From the NCBI RefSeq assembly GCF_014174305.1, contig NZ_JABEQH010000011.1, positions 61,293-125,292 on the forward strand: a stretch of 64,000 nt of DNA. Reading direction: 5' to 3'. The DNA comes from Gluconacetobacter johannae. GTDB lineage: Bacteria > Pseudomonadota > Alphaproteobacteria > Acetobacterales > Acetobacteraceae. Position 1 is the stretch's first letter; each line of letters opens with the position of its first letter. The notes beneath the pieces are model-generated. The model worked only from the letters and a program-made list of their open reading frames with translations. It did no database searches and was not told the DNA's origin. Made by a program: the position numbers and the translations under genes. Below, one piece after another: positions 1 through 8,249 of the stretch.

Positions 1-191
1 GCCCCGTCGGACAGGCCGCAGCCGCCGACCGGCGTGGACGTGCCCTGCCGGACCAGCGACACGGCCAGCCGCGCGTCCGCCAGCGCCGCGACGATCACCG
101 GCCGGGCCGAAAAGCGTGACAGGCGCCATCGCTCGGGGATCATCTCCCCGATCTGTCGCCGCCACCAGATGAACAGGTCGCCGAGGATCAT
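1..191 (-). CDS. lsdL: Type II secretion GspL-like protein, N-terminal part (runs off the left edge)
   Basis: Only the first 63 codons are present. The start chosen is the ATG at 191, giving an N-terminus MILGDLFIWWRRQIGEMIP. Short Trp-rich starts of this kind, ending in a Pro, are typical of GspL/PilN-related inner-membrane assembly proteins; this is recognition from memory, not a search. It follows lsdJ on the same strand, exactly where the platform protein L is expected, and no GspK-like gene lies between J and this gene. No convincing Shine-Dalgarno is visible, and the frame stays open upstream of the ATG, so a start further upstream is possible. Expected role: cytoplasmic-membrane platform protein linking the GspE ATPase to the pseudopilus. 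Confidence 0.5.
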   Translation of the reverse strand, partial: MILGDLFIWWRRQIGEMIPERWRLSRFSARPVIVAALADARLAVSLVRQGTSTPVGGCGLSDG

Positions 192-248
192 GAAGCGTGT
201 GTCAGGGACGTGACGGGCAAGGACAGGGTTCCGACCGGTGGCAAGGGA

Positions 249-300
249 GTATTTTGCTTCTTTTGAAAAAAGAATCAGAAAACTTTTATTCGTTCAGGGT
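249..300. repeat. Dispersed A/T-rich hairpin repeat, family C, copy 1
   Basis: An A/T-rich block in the gap between lsdJ and the GspL-like gene. It contains an inverted TTCTTTT...AAAAGAA stem and ends with CTTTTATTCGTT, a 12-mer that recurs in the same context at 26097-26108. It interrupts an otherwise tightly overlapping operon, so it may modulate read-through from lsdJ into the downstream gene. Confidence 0.5.
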
Positions 301-307
301 TCTTTTA

Positions 308-898
308 CTAGCCGGGCATGGGTTCCGTCATGGGCGCCGCGACGATATCGGGCCAGTGGCGCCGATCGTCATCGGGAAAGAGGATCCGGATCCGCACGAG
401 TTCCGGCAAACCGTTTCCATACCATCCATTGTCCCACTTTCCGCCCGAAAAATAATCACAGTCGATCCCCCGCACGCCGTCCAGCAGGATGTCCTGCCGC
501 GTGGGGGGCGCGGGTTCGACCACATGCCGGTAGGGCGCCCAGACGACGGTCAGCCGGTGACGGTCGTCCACCGACAGGCGGATATCGGCCAATGGCGTAT
601 CGGCCCCCAGCGCCAGCGGCAGGCGGCCGCGCAGGGCGAAGCCGTGGGCGCGCCCGACGAAGACCGGCCCGTCCCGCGCGCCGCCGTTGTTGGCGTCCTC
701 GACCAGATGGCGCAGGAACCGGTCGACCGCGCCCAGTTCGGCCTGCGCCGCCAGCATGCCGCGCTGGCGCTCGAAGACCATCGTCGCCGCCTGGAACCCC
801 CGTTCCAGCGCCAGCAGCACCAGCGAGAAGACCACCAGGGAAATCAGGATTTCGACCAGCGTGAAGCCCTGCTGCCCGCTGTCGCGGCCGGCCCTCAT
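308..898 (-). CDS. lsdJ: Type II secretion minor pseudopilin GspJ
   Basis: Start is the ATG at 898, which overlaps the stop of lsdI as ATGA; the frame is open further upstream but that part has no pseudopilin character. The protein (196 aa) begins MRAGRDSGQQ and then carries the prepilin signature G|FTLVEILISLVVFSLVLLA, with cleavage after Gly and the Glu at +5 followed by a hydrophobic helix. GspJ is the larger minor pseudopilin of the pseudopilus tip, and about 200 residues is normal. The C-terminal half is divergent; an Asp-rich end (FPDDDRRHWPD) is visible. The gene is in the middle of the secretion operon and is processed by the LsdO peptidase encoded upstream. Confidence 0.85.
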   Translation of the reverse strand: MRAGRDSGQQGFTLVEILISLVVFSLVLLALERGFQAATMVFERQRGMLAAQAELGAVDRFLRHLVEDANNGGARDGPVFVGRAHGFALRGRLPLALGADTPLADIRLSVDDRHRLTVVWAPYRHVVEPAPPTRQDILLDGVRGIDCDYFSGGKWDNGWYGNGLPELVRIRILFPDDDRRHWPDIVAAPMTEPMPG

Positions 899-1311
899 GG
901 CGCGCCCACCCGCGCGCCCAGCCGCCGGGTGTGCAGCACCACCGCCCGACGCCCCCCCGACGGGGTCGCGTCGGGCCATGATTCGGTGACGTCCACCCGG
1001 TACAGCACCATGGCGGAGCCATGGTCCGCCGTGCCCGACTGGTCGGGGACGATGCGGATCTGCCAGGTGAAGCCGCTGCCGTCGTCCCCGCCCTGCACCA
1101 GCGGGGCGATCCGCAGGCCGTGACCCACCGCCGCCAGGTGCGACTGCGCGCGCGAGATCGCTTCCTCGGTGCGGTTGGACAGTTGCGTGGCCGCGATGCC
1201 GCCGATCATCCCTTCGTAGACCACGCCCAGCGCCAGCATGGCGATGACGAAGGCGATCAGGACCTCGATCAGGGTGAAGCCGGCGTCGCGGTCGCGCATG
1301 ACGGGGCTCAT
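895..1311 (-). CDS. lsdI: Type II secretion minor pseudopilin GspI
   Basis: 138 aa, starting at the ATG at 1311, which overlaps the lsdH stop as ATGA. The N-terminus MSPVMRDRDAG|FTLIEVLIAF is a classic type III prepilin signal: short basic leader, Gly before the cleavage site, Phe +1, Glu +5. GspI nucleates the minor pseudopilin tip with J, K and H. Size fits the family. Its own stop overlaps the lsdJ start by four bases, so H, I and J are almost certainly translationally coupled. Confidence 0.87.
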   Translation of the reverse strand: MSPVMRDRDAGFTLIEVLIAFVIAMLALGVVYEGMIGGIAATQLSNRTEEAISRAQSHLAAVGHGLRIAPLVQGGDDGSGFTWQIRIVPDQSGTADHGSAMVLYRVDVTESWPDATPSGGRRAVVLHTRRLGARVGAP

Positions 1312-1730
1312 GGCCCGTCCACGGTGACGGCGCCGGTCAGCCAGTTGGTGCGGAGGGTGACCTGCCGCCCCTGCTCGACCAGCCCCAGCCGGGCGCCGGA
1401 GGCGCTGCCGTCGGGGTAGAAGGTGACGCCCGTGGCGCTGCCGGCGGCCAGCGCCACGCCGCGCGGCAGGGCCTGGCGGGCGCCGCGCCCTGCCCCATAG
1501 TCCAAATGCACCGGGTCGATCGTGACCGTGGTGGCGGCGCCCGAGACGATCGCCTGCATCCGCGCCTGGCGCAGGGCCAGGGCCAGCGACTGCGCCGCGC
1601 CGCGCAGGTCCATCGTCGTGGAATGCAGCGGCCCGCGCGCGATCAGCATCGTGCCCACCAGGCCCAGGACCAGCACGACCACGATCATCTCGATGAGGGT
1701 GAACCCCGCGTCCCGCGCGCTATTTCGCAA
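1308..1730 (-). CDS. lsdH: Type II secretion minor pseudopilin GspH (TTG start)
   Basis: 140 aa. It starts with TTG at 1730, inside the last codons of lsdF (11-bp overlap). An in-frame TGA only three codons upstream makes an earlier start impossible, and the next Met lies within the transmembrane helix, so the non-standard start is well supported. The prepilin signature is MRNSARDAG|FTLIEMIVVVLVLGLVG. GspH is the minor pseudopilin between the tip and the major pseudopilin rod. The body is Ala/Arg rich and ends soon after NWLTGAVTV, the usual short beta-rich GspH fold. Confidence 0.85.
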   Translation of the reverse strand: MRNSARDAGFTLIEMIVVVLVLGLVGTMLIARGPLHSTTMDLRGAAQSLALALRQARMQAIVSGAATTVTIDPVHLDYGAGRGARQALPRGVALAAGSATGVTFYPDGSASGARLGLVEQGRQVTLRTNWLTGAVTVDGP

Positions 1731-2940
1731 GGTCGTTCAAGCTCAGCATGGCCAGCAGCAGCGACGACACGATGCCCGCGACCAGCAGGCCCATGACGAT
1801 GGTGATGGCGGGCACCAGCAGGGCGACCAGGCGCTGGGTGACGATACGCACCTGGTCTTCGTGAATGTCGGCGGCCCGCAGCGCCATCGGCCCCAGCCGG
1901 GCGGTTTCCTCGCCCAGCCGCAGCAGATGGACGGTGCGGCGAGGAAACAGCGCAGCCGCTTCCAGCGCGCCGGACAGGCCGCGCCCGCCCTTGGCGCTCT
2001 GCGTCGCCGCGTCGATGGCCCGCACGGCCGCCAGGTTGGTGATGGCCCCCCGCACGATCGACAGCGCCGCCAGGATGGGCACCCCGTTTTCCAGCAGCGT
2101 GCCCAGGATGCGGGCGAAGCGGGCGGCCAGGATTTCGCGCAGCAGCGCGCCGAGGCCCGGCAGCGTCAGCAGCCAGCCGTCCACCCGCAGCTTCGCCGCC
2201 GGACGCCGCAGGATGGCCCGGCCCGCCACGACCAGCGCCAGCAGGACCAGCGGGATCAGGATGCCGTAGCGGCCCAGCACGTCGCCGGCCCCGATCATCA
2301 GGCGCGTCGAGGCCGGCAGCACCGCCCCGTTCTGCGCGAACAGGGGGGTGAACTGCGGCAGCACGTCGGTCAGCAGCAGGTAGATCGAGCCGCAGGCCGC
2401 CAGCGTCAGGATGGCGGGATAGATCAGGGCGGACTGTACGGTGGCGGCCAGGGCGCGCTCGCGCTCCTGCAAGGCCGCCAGCCTGTCCATGGTGGGGGCC
2501 AGGTCGCCCCCGGCCTCGGCCGCGCGGACCATGCCGACATACAGCGGCGGAAAGCTGCCGGGATAGCGCCCCAGGGCGACATGCAGCGCCTGGCCGTCGC
2601 GCACCATGGCGCGGACCCCGTCGCACACCGCGCGCACCCGCGCGCTGGGCGCGGTTTCCACCAGGAAGCGCAAGGCCCGGTCGATATCCTGCCCCGCGCC
2701 CAGCATGACGGCCAGTTCGCGCGTGATCGCCGCCAGTTCGCCGCGCCGCAGGTCCTTCCGGCGCAGGCCGCCCATGGCCGACGGCAGCGTCAGCGCGAAG
2801 CGGGCCGGGGCGCCGACCTGCATGGGGATGTGCCCCTGCCGGCGCAGCGCCGCCACGGCGGCGGCCTCGGTCTCGGCATCCAGCGTGCCCCGGACGAGGT
2901 TGCCCTGCGCGTCGACGGCGGTGAAGCTGAAGTCAGCCAT
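1720..2940 (-). CDS. lsdF: Type II secretion inner-membrane platform protein GspF
   Basis: 406 aa, the usual GspF/PilC length. The N-terminus MADFSFTAVDAQGNLVRGTL is the conserved F-domain opening. Two T2SSF repeats are visible: residues about 65-190, with ELAVMLGAGQDIDRAL and the helix SALIYPAILTLAACGSIYLLL, and about 265-395, with FARILGTLLENGVPILAAL and a final membrane segment ending near LLLAMLSLNDLAK. GspF is the polytopic protein that couples GspE rotation or ATP hydrolysis to pseudopilus assembly. It follows lsdE after a 26-bp gap and overlaps the TTG start of lsdH. Confidence 0.92.
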   Translation of the reverse strand: MADFSFTAVDAQGNLVRGTLDAETEAAAVAALRRQGHIPMQVGAPARFALTLPSAMGGLRRKDLRRGELAAITRELAVMLGAGQDIDRALRFLVETAPSARVRAVCDGVRAMVRDGQALHVALGRYPGSFPPLYVGMVRAAEAGGDLAPTMDRLAALQERERALAATVQSALIYPAILTLAACGSIYLLLTDVLPQFTPLFAQNGAVLPASTRLMIGAGDVLGRYGILIPLVLLALVVAGRAILRRPAAKLRVDGWLLTLPGLGALLREILAARFARILGTLLENGVPILAALSIVRGAITNLAAVRAIDAATQSAKGGRGLSGALEAAALFPRRTVHLLRLGEETARLGPMALRAADIHEDQVRIVTQRLVALLVPAITIVMGLLVAGIVSSLLLAMLSLNDLAK

Positions 2941-2966
2941 CGGCGCCGCCGGGCATGGATTTCACA

Positions 2967-4679
2967 TCAGCCCCGGACACTGCGGGTCACTTCCTCGATG
3001 GTCGTTTCCCCGCGCAGCGCCGCCAGCAGGCCGGCGGTGAACATCGGCACCATCCCGGCCGCGACGGCCGCGCGTTCGATCGCCGTATGGTCGCTGCGGG
3101 AAAAGATGAGATGCGCGATGGCCTCGTCCGGTTCCAGCAGTTCCGCGATCGCCTGCCGCCCGCTGTAGCCGGTGGTGCGGCAATGGGCGCAGCCCACCGG
3201 GCGGAACAGCGTGACCGGCCCGTCGGGCGACAGCGCCCGCAGGCCCAGGCGCTCGACCAGTTCGGCGGGCGGGCTGTACGGCGCCTTGCACCGGTCGCAC
3301 AGGCGGCGGACCAGCCGCTGCGCCACCACGCCGCGCAGCACGGCCGTCAGCAGGTAATCCTCCACCCCCATGTCGCGCAGGCGGATGATGGCGGCGGCGG
3401 CGGAATTGGTATGCAGTGTCGAGAGCACCAGATGCCCGGTCAGCGCGGCCTGCACCGCGATCTGGGCCGTCTCGATATCGCGGATTTCGCCGACCATGAT
3501 GACGTCGGGGTCCTGGCGCAGGATGGCGCGCAGCAGGGCCGCGAAGGTCAGGCCGATCTGCGGGCGGACCTGCACCTGGTTGATCCCGCCGAGCTGGTAC
3601 TCGATGGGGTCCTCGATCGTCACGACCTTGCGCGTCACGGCGTTGAGGTCCGACAGGCCGGTGTAGAGCGTGGTGGTCTTGCCCGAGCCGGTCGGGCCGG
3701 TCACCAGCACGATCCCGTTCGGCAGGGCCAGCAGTTCGCGCAGCCGCGCGACGATGGCGGCCGGCAGGCCCAGGGTTGCGTAGTCGAATCGCACGCTCGA
3801 CCGGTCGAGCACGCGCAGCACCACGGTTTCGCCATGCAGCGACGGGATGGTGGAGACCCGGAAGTCGATCTCATGCCCGCGCACGGCCAGCTTGATCCGC
3901 CCGTCCTGCGGCAGCCGCCGTTCGGCGATGTCGAGGCGGGCCATGATCTTGATGCGCGAGACGATGGCCGGGATCAGGTGTGCGGGGGGGCTGTCCATCT
4001 CGTGCAGCACGCCGTCGTAGCGGTAGCGGACGCGCAGCCGGTCCTCGAAGGGTTCGATATGGATGTCCGACGCGTGGGTCTCGACGGCGCGGCCGACGAT
4101 CTGGTTGACCAGGCGGATCACCGGGGCCTCGGACGCCAGGTCCTTCAGGCGTTCGGCGTCGTCCTCCAGCGGCGCGGCGGCGTCGTCGTCCGGCAGGGCG
4201 GCGCCGTCCTCCTCGCGCGGGTACAGGCGCTCGAACGCGGCGTCCAGTTCGATCGGCAGGGCCACCAGGGGCGACACATGCAGCCCCGTGGCCGCCGCGA
4301 TCGACGCCGGCGCGAAGGGGTCCAGCGGGTCGCGCAGGGCCAAGGTCACGCCATCCCCGGTCCGGGCCATGGGCAGGGCGTGGACATCGCGCAGGAAGCG
4401 CGCGCCCAACTGCTCGGCCAGCACGGGCTCCTGCGGGTAGAGATCGGGGGTTGCCAGCGGAATGTGCAGCAGTTCCGCGTAGCTCAGCGCCATGTCGCGC
4501 TCGGACACCAGGCCCAGTTGCAGCAGGATCCGGTCCAGCCGCCCCCCGCTCTGGTCCGCCGCGCGACGCGCGCGTTCGATGGACCGGGCGTCGCACCGGC
4601 CGGTATCGACCAGCAGGCGCGCCAGATCCGCGACGGGATCGCCAACCGCGATGTCCTGAATCTCCGGCTCACGCTCCAT
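2967..4679 (-). CDS. lsdE: Type II secretion traffic ATPase GspE
   Basis: 570 aa cytoplasmic ATPase powering the pseudopilus. The N1/N2 domain spans residues 1-180, including an acidic linker (GAALPDDDAAAPLEDDAE). Catalytic motifs are Walker A GPTGSGKTTT at 328-337, Asp box EDPIEY at 356, Walker B DVIMVGEIRD near 392, and His box TGHLVLSTLHTN near 414. A four-cysteine zinc module is intact: CDRC at 461-464 and CAHC at 497-500, followed by TTGYSGRQAI. All residues needed for activity are present. It lies 24 bp downstream of lsdO in the same operon. The start is the ATG at 4679. Confidence 0.95.
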   Translation of the reverse strand: MEREPEIQDIAVGDPVADLARLLVDTGRCDARSIERARRAADQSGGRLDRILLQLGLVSERDMALSYAELLHIPLATPDLYPQEPVLAEQLGARFLRDVHALPMARTGDGVTLALRDPLDPFAPASIAAATGLHVSPLVALPIELDAAFERLYPREEDGAALPDDDAAAPLEDDAERLKDLASEAPVIRLVNQIVGRAVETHASDIHIEPFEDRLRVRYRYDGVLHEMDSPPAHLIPAIVSRIKIMARLDIAERRLPQDGRIKLAVRGHEIDFRVSTIPSLHGETVVLRVLDRSSVRFDYATLGLPAAIVARLRELLALPNGIVLVTGPTGSGKTTTLYTGLSDLNAVTRKVVTIEDPIEYQLGGINQVQVRPQIGLTFAALLRAILRQDPDVIMVGEIRDIETAQIAVQAALTGHLVLSTLHTNSAAAAIIRLRDMGVEDYLLTAVLRGVVAQRLVRRLCDRCKAPYSPPAELVERLGLRALSPDGPVTLFRPVGCAHCRTTGYSGRQAIAELLEPDEAIAHLIFSRSDHTAIERAAVAAGMVPMFTAGLLAALRGETTIEEVTRSVRG

Positions 4680-4703
4680 GGACTGCGGCGCCCTCCTTCA
4701 CGG

Positions 4704-5492
4704 TCACAGGGCCAGCCCGTCCGGCCGGGCCTGCCATAGCCATATCCCCCACATCGCCAGCGCCAGCCCCGGCCCGAACGGCACCGCCTGCCCCCGGTCC
4801 AGCCGGCCGCGCCCGGCGATCGCGGCCCCGCACAGCGTCACCAGCGCCGCCAGCAGCACGACATGCGGCAGGGCCTGGAGGCCCAGCCACGCGCCCCCGG
4901 CGGCCAGCAGCTTGGCATCCCCCAGGCCCAGCCCATCATGGCCCCGGACCCGGCGATACAGAAGGGAAATCGCCCGGAAGGCGCCGTACCCCAGCACCGC
5001 CGCCCCGCCGTGCCACAGGACCGATGCGACACCCTGCGGCGCCGCCATCGCCAGCCCCGCCGCGACCAGCGGCAGCGTCAATATGTCGGGCAGGCGCAGG
5101 CAGGCCAGGTCGATTGCCCCCAGCGTCAGCAGCCCCCATCCGAACACGCATCCCCCCCAGACCGGGAATGGCGACGCCGCCCCGCCGTTCCCCGGAAGGC
5201 CGACCGCCCACAGCACGGTCGCGGCCACCATCACCGCCAGCACTTCCATGACGAGATGCGACAGATGAATGACGCCGCCACATGTCCGGCACTTCCCCTT
5301 TTGCGCCAGGTAGCTGACGATCGGCACCAGGTCGCGGGGGCCGAGCACCGCCCCGCAGTGCGCGCAGGCCGACCGCGCGAACACCACCGGCTCGCCCCTG
5401 GGCAGGCGCGACGCCAGCACGCCCAGGAACGACCCGACGAAGGGTGCGAGCACCAGCGGCAGGTACGGCGAATGCAGCAGGGGTCCCATCAT
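4704..5492 (-). CDS. lsdO: Prepilin peptidase / N-methyltransferase GspO
   Basis: 262 aa aspartyl membrane protease that cleaves and N-methylates the pseudopilins encoded around it. The start is ATG at 5492, overlapping the lsdG stop (TGATG); the upstream in-frame extension is Arg-rich and non-conserved. The N-terminal zinc-binding part carries CAHC and CRTC pairs. The two catalytic aspartates are visible in LTLGAIDLACLRLPDILTLP and HDGLGLGDAKLLAAGGAWLG. About seven to eight hydrophobic segments follow. Embedding the peptidase second in the operon, straight after the major pseudopilin, is typical of this lsd cluster and rarer in other type II systems. Confidence 0.93.
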   Translation of the reverse strand: MMGPLLHSPYLPLVLAPFVGSFLGVLASRLPRGEPVVFARSACAHCGAVLGPRDLVPIVSYLAQKGKCRTCGGVIHLSHLVMEVLAVMVAATVLWAVGLPGNGGAASPFPVWGGCVFGWGLLTLGAIDLACLRLPDILTLPLVAAGLAMAAPQGVASVLWHGGAAVLGYGAFRAISLLYRRVRGHDGLGLGDAKLLAAGGAWLGLQALPHVVLLAALVTLCGAAIAGRGRLDRGQAVPFGPGLALAMWGIWLWQARPDGLAL

Positions 5493-5929
5493 CAGGGGTT
5501 GCAGATCCGCGTCGCGGCGGCGTCGGCGTTGCCGCCATTGGCCCCGGCCGAGCACAGGTCGTACTCATGGCCCGCGCGTTCCGACGGGTTGCGGTAGAGA
5601 TAGGGATGATGCCAGGGGTCCTGCGGTTCGCCGCCCTCCTTCACGTAGGGGCCGTTCCAGTTCTCGGCGTCCGCCGGGCGGGCGACCAGCGCCTTCAGCC
5701 CGTCCTCGGTGCTGGGGTAATTTCCCACATCCAGCCGGTAGAGATCGAGGATCTGGCCCATCCGCTGGATCGATTCCCGCGCCACCGAATTTTTGGCGCC
5801 CCCCAGTTGCCGCAGCGCCGCCGGGGCGACCAGGCCGATCAGCAGGCCCAGGATGGCGATCACGACCAGCAGTTCGAGCAGGGTGAAACCTTCCTCGCCG
5901 GATCTGGAAGACTGTGTGGATTTGGGCAT
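5492..5929 (-). CDS. lsdG: Type II secretion major pseudopilin GspG
   Basis: 145 aa from the ATG at 5929; a TTG two codons upstream (5935) is better spaced from an AGGGA and could also be used. The signature is MPKSTQSSRSGEEG|FTLLELLVVIAILGLLIG, with a long leader, Gly at -1 and Glu at +5. The mature part has the GspG family block DLYRLDVGNYPSTEDGLKALV, then DPWHHPYLYRNP and a C-terminal loop with acidic and Asn residues (AGANGGNADAAA) where GspG proteins bind calcium. It is the first gene of the secretion operon; the leader mRNA upstream carries a strong palindromic repeat. Confidence 0.94.
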   Translation of the reverse strand: MPKSTQSSRSGEEGFTLLELLVVIAILGLLIGLVAPAALRQLGGAKNSVARESIQRMGQILDLYRLDVGNYPSTEDGLKALVARPADAENWNGPYVKEGGEPQDPWHHPYLYRNPSERAGHEYDLCSAGANGGNADAAATRICNP

Positions 5930-5960
5930 GTTCAAGCTGAGTCCCTGTGAGAGTGGATCA

Positions 5961-6028
5961 GGGCTCTGCCCTGAAACCCGCCAAAGGCAGTCGCCTTTGG
6001 AAACCAGTTATTATCCATGATCGGGGTG
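5961..6028. repeat. Dispersed palindromic repeat, family A, copy 1
   Basis: It contains CCCTGAAACCCGCCAAAGG, then a short spacer and CCTTTGGAAACC, forming a CCAAAGGC...GCCTTTGG stem. The same unit recurs at 35813-35890 and 41015-41068, and degenerate and inverted near 59700-59771. Here it lies in the 5' leader of the lsdG operon, between divergent genes, so it would be transcribed into the lsdG mRNA leader. Confidence 0.75.
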
Positions 6029-6115
6029 CATCTGTCATTGCGTCCACCGGTTGGTGCAATGTTATAAAAACCGCGCCCCCACAGCGGGCCGATCACGGAA
6101 AGGCCGGGGCCCGCC

Positions 6116-6529
6116 ATGGGAATCGCATATCTTGGCTGCATGGTGCTGGCCGCGTCGATCTATCACCTGCCGCCCCGCATCCTGCCGTCGATCCAGGCCG
6201 TGGAGGGCGGGGGAAACGGACTGGTGCACCATAATGCGAACGGCACGGACGATCTGGGCATCATGCAGGTGAATACGCGCTGGATCTTTCCCATTGCAAG
6301 ATATACGCACGTTCCGCCGCTGATGGTCTATCGCAACCTCCTGGAAAATCCCTGCTATAATATCAGCGCCGCCGGGGCCATCCTGCGTACCTACCTGAAC
6401 GAAACCCGTGGCGACCCGATGCGGGCCATCGGCAATTACCATTCCCATACCGCCCCGCTGAACGAAGCCTACCAGATGCAGGTCCTGTCCTCGGCCCGAC
6501 GGCTGTTCGGCCCGCGCCCCCATTCATGA
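6116..6529 (+). CDS. Small lytic transglycosylase (SLT/VirB1-like)
   Basis: 137 aa, ATG at 6116. Residues 1-22 are hydrophobic and resemble a signal peptide or anchor (MGIAYLGCMVLAASIYHLPP). The SLT core follows: ILPSIQAVEGGGNGLVHHNA, with the likely catalytic Glu about residue 30, then DDLGIMQVNTRW, the hallmark GIMQ/N block, and NISAAGAILRTYL and RAIGNYHS. Such enzymes cleave peptidoglycan to let large secretion machines cross the wall. It is encoded on the opposite strand between lsdB and lsdG, which suggests, but does not prove, a role in inserting the type II apparatus. Its TGA stop is the first three bases of the family B repeat. Confidence 0.85.
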   Translation: MGIAYLGCMVLAASIYHLPPRILPSIQAVEGGGNGLVHHNANGTDDLGIMQVNTRWIFPIARYTHVPPLMVYRNLLENPCYNISAAGAILRTYLNETRGDPMRAIGNYHSHTAPLNEAYQMQVLSSARRLFGPRPHS

Positions 6530-6576
6530 TCGGGGTCCAGGGCCTCGGGCCCTGGTAGGTTCGGGCAACGCCCGAC
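6527..6576. repeat. Dispersed 50-bp double-hairpin repeat, family B, copy 1
   Basis: In the reverse orientation it matches positions 23479-23528 at 47 of 50 bases (counted by eye). It comprises two palindromes: GTCGGGCGTTGCCCGA and CAGGGCC...GGCCCTG, ending CCCCGATCA. It lies between the converging transglycosylase and lsdB genes and probably serves as a bidirectional terminator-like structure. Confidence 0.8.
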
Positions 6577-6593
6577 CTGTCCTGCCCGCCGGC

Positions 6594-8216
6594 TCATTTC
6601 CCCGGCACGGCCACACGCATCGCCCCGAAGGTCGCGCTTCCCCCTTCCGCAAACAGCGACACCCGATCGCTTCCGGCCGGGGGAAAGACAAGATCGGTCA
6701 TACGCAACACGCCGTCATTGGCGAACAATTCGACAGAATTGCGGTCGATGACCAGATGCAGCGACAGCGTGCCGTCGGGGGCCGCCAGATGGGCGATATG
6801 CGCCAGGCTGAACCGGGGCGAAAAGCCGACGTTGCCGGAATGCCCACGGTCGAGGGTCAGCATCTGATCGACGAAATCGTACCCGATGGAGGTCCCGATC
6901 GTGCCGTCCGCCGAGCCCCGCACCACGATGCCGGCGCGCCGGGCATCGCCCCGGCGGATGGTCAGGTGAATGTCCAGCACGTCGCCGCCGAAGGGTTGCG
7001 GCAGGCGCTCCCCGGCCTTCAGAATCCGATCGGGGTAGGACCGGACACCGCTTTTCCGGACCATGTCGTCATAGAGGCGGGGCGGCGCCTGCACCAGGGC
7101 CGGCCGCCCCTCGACGGTCTTCAGGGCGACCTCCACCGGCAGGGTCATCTGCCCCCGCCAGGGCGATGTCGGGACGTCGGAGGCATAATCCCAGTTGCTC
7201 ATCCATCCGATCAGCAGGGGATTGCCGTCGCCGGTATTGGCGAAACGCGCCATCGCGTACTGGTCCGCCCCATGGTCCAGCCAGAGATAGCGGGACGGGT
7301 CCGAACCCGGCGCCGGCAGGGCGTCCGGCGTGAAGGTCGTGCCGTCGAACCGCCCCACGAAATATTGCACGCCCGAGCCGCCGGCGATGCTCCATGGATT
7401 CACGCTGACGATCATCACCCATTTCATGGCGTGGGGATTTCCGTCCAGCGGCAGGGGCAGCAGCAGCGGCATTTCCCACAGCATGCCGGGCTTCCGATAG
7501 CCGGACGGCTGAAAATCGCTGAGAAACGACCAGTGCAGCAGATCGGTGGAGCGATAGAGCTTCACCACCTGGGCATCGCCGACCACCGTCGCCATCACCC
7601 AGCACCGGCCGTCCGGGTACCAGAAAACCGACGGATCGCGGAATTGCCGTGAATCCGGCTGCAATGTCAGGATGGGGTTGCCCGCATGGGCGCGCCAGGT
7701 GTGGCCGCCATCGACGCTGTAGGCAATCGACTGCGCCTGCGTGCCGTCGGGATGCGCCGGGTTATTGTAATAGACGGAGGTATAGAAGGCGAGCAGCGGC
7801 GGGGTCGCCTTGCTGCCCAGACCCGACCGGTTGTCGCGATCGAGAACCACCGTGCCCGAGAAAATATCCTCGCCGGGGCGGGCCGGAATCGCGACGGACT
7901 CCTCGTTCCAGTGGACCAGGTCGGTGCTGGTCGCATGTCCCCAGGACGTATGTCCCCAGACCATGCCGTCGGGATTGTACTGGAAAAACAGATGATAGAC
8001 CCCGTTCAGCAGGAACGGGCCGTTGGGATCGTTCGCCCAGTGCCGGGCGGGCGAGAAATGCAGGGCCGGCCGCCAGTGCGGCGTCGCCGCATCCTGTGCC
8101 CGCAGCGCGGGCGACGCCGCCATCAGCAGGGCAAAGGCAAGCAGGCCGGATCGACGACGCGCGACGCCGGAAGACCGACGCGGCGAGCGGAGGCATGTCT
8201 GGAATATGTTCCACAT
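6594..8216 (-). CDS. lsdB: Secreted exo-levanase (GH32 fructan hydrolase)
   Basis: 540 aa, ATG at 8216 (a GTG lies directly before it). A long signal with RRRSGLLAFALLMAASPALRA precedes the mature enzyme. GH32 motifs: nucleophile Asp63 in HWANDPNG, transition-state stabiliser Asp194 in QFRDPSVFW, and acid/base Glu248 in MLWEMP. A C-terminal beta-sandwich follows (DGTLSLHLVIDRNSVELFANDG is the usual end motif). It hydrolyses terminal fructose from levan made by LsdA. It lies 70 bp downstream of lsdA on the same strand with a perfect 12-bp hairpin between, so the two are likely co-transcribed with attenuation. The arginine run before the hydrophobic core leaves Tat export as an alternative to Sec. 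Confidence 0.94.
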   Translation of the reverse strand: MWNIFQTCLRSPRRSSGVARRRSGLLAFALLMAASPALRAQDAATPHWRPALHFSPARHWANDPNGPFLLNGVYHLFFQYNPDGMVWGHTSWGHATSTDLVHWNEESVAIPARPGEDIFSGTVVLDRDNRSGLGSKATPPLLAFYTSVYYNNPAHPDGTQAQSIAYSVDGGHTWRAHAGNPILTLQPDSRQFRDPSVFWYPDGRCWVMATVVGDAQVVKLYRSTDLLHWSFLSDFQPSGYRKPGMLWEMPLLLPLPLDGNPHAMKWVMIVSVNPWSIAGGSGVQYFVGRFDGTTFTPDALPAPGSDPSRYLWLDHGADQYAMARFANTGDGNPLLIGWMSNWDYASDVPTSPWRGQMTLPVEVALKTVEGRPALVQAPPRLYDDMVRKSGVRSYPDRILKAGERLPQPFGGDVLDIHLTIRRGDARRAGIVVRGSADGTIGTSIGYDFVDQMLTLDRGHSGNVGFSPRFSLAHIAHLAAPDGTLSLHLVIDRNSVELFANDGVLRMTDLVFPPAGSDRVSLFAEGGSATFGAMRVAVPGK

Positions 8217-8249
8217 CACCGAAGAAAAATCCGTGGCCGGACGCGGGAT

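Noticed and set aside
1522..4739. Long plus-strand frames opposite lsdF and lsdE
   Set aside because: Composition dominated by Arg, Gln, His and Ala with no motifs; the minus-strand secretion genes carry all family signatures.
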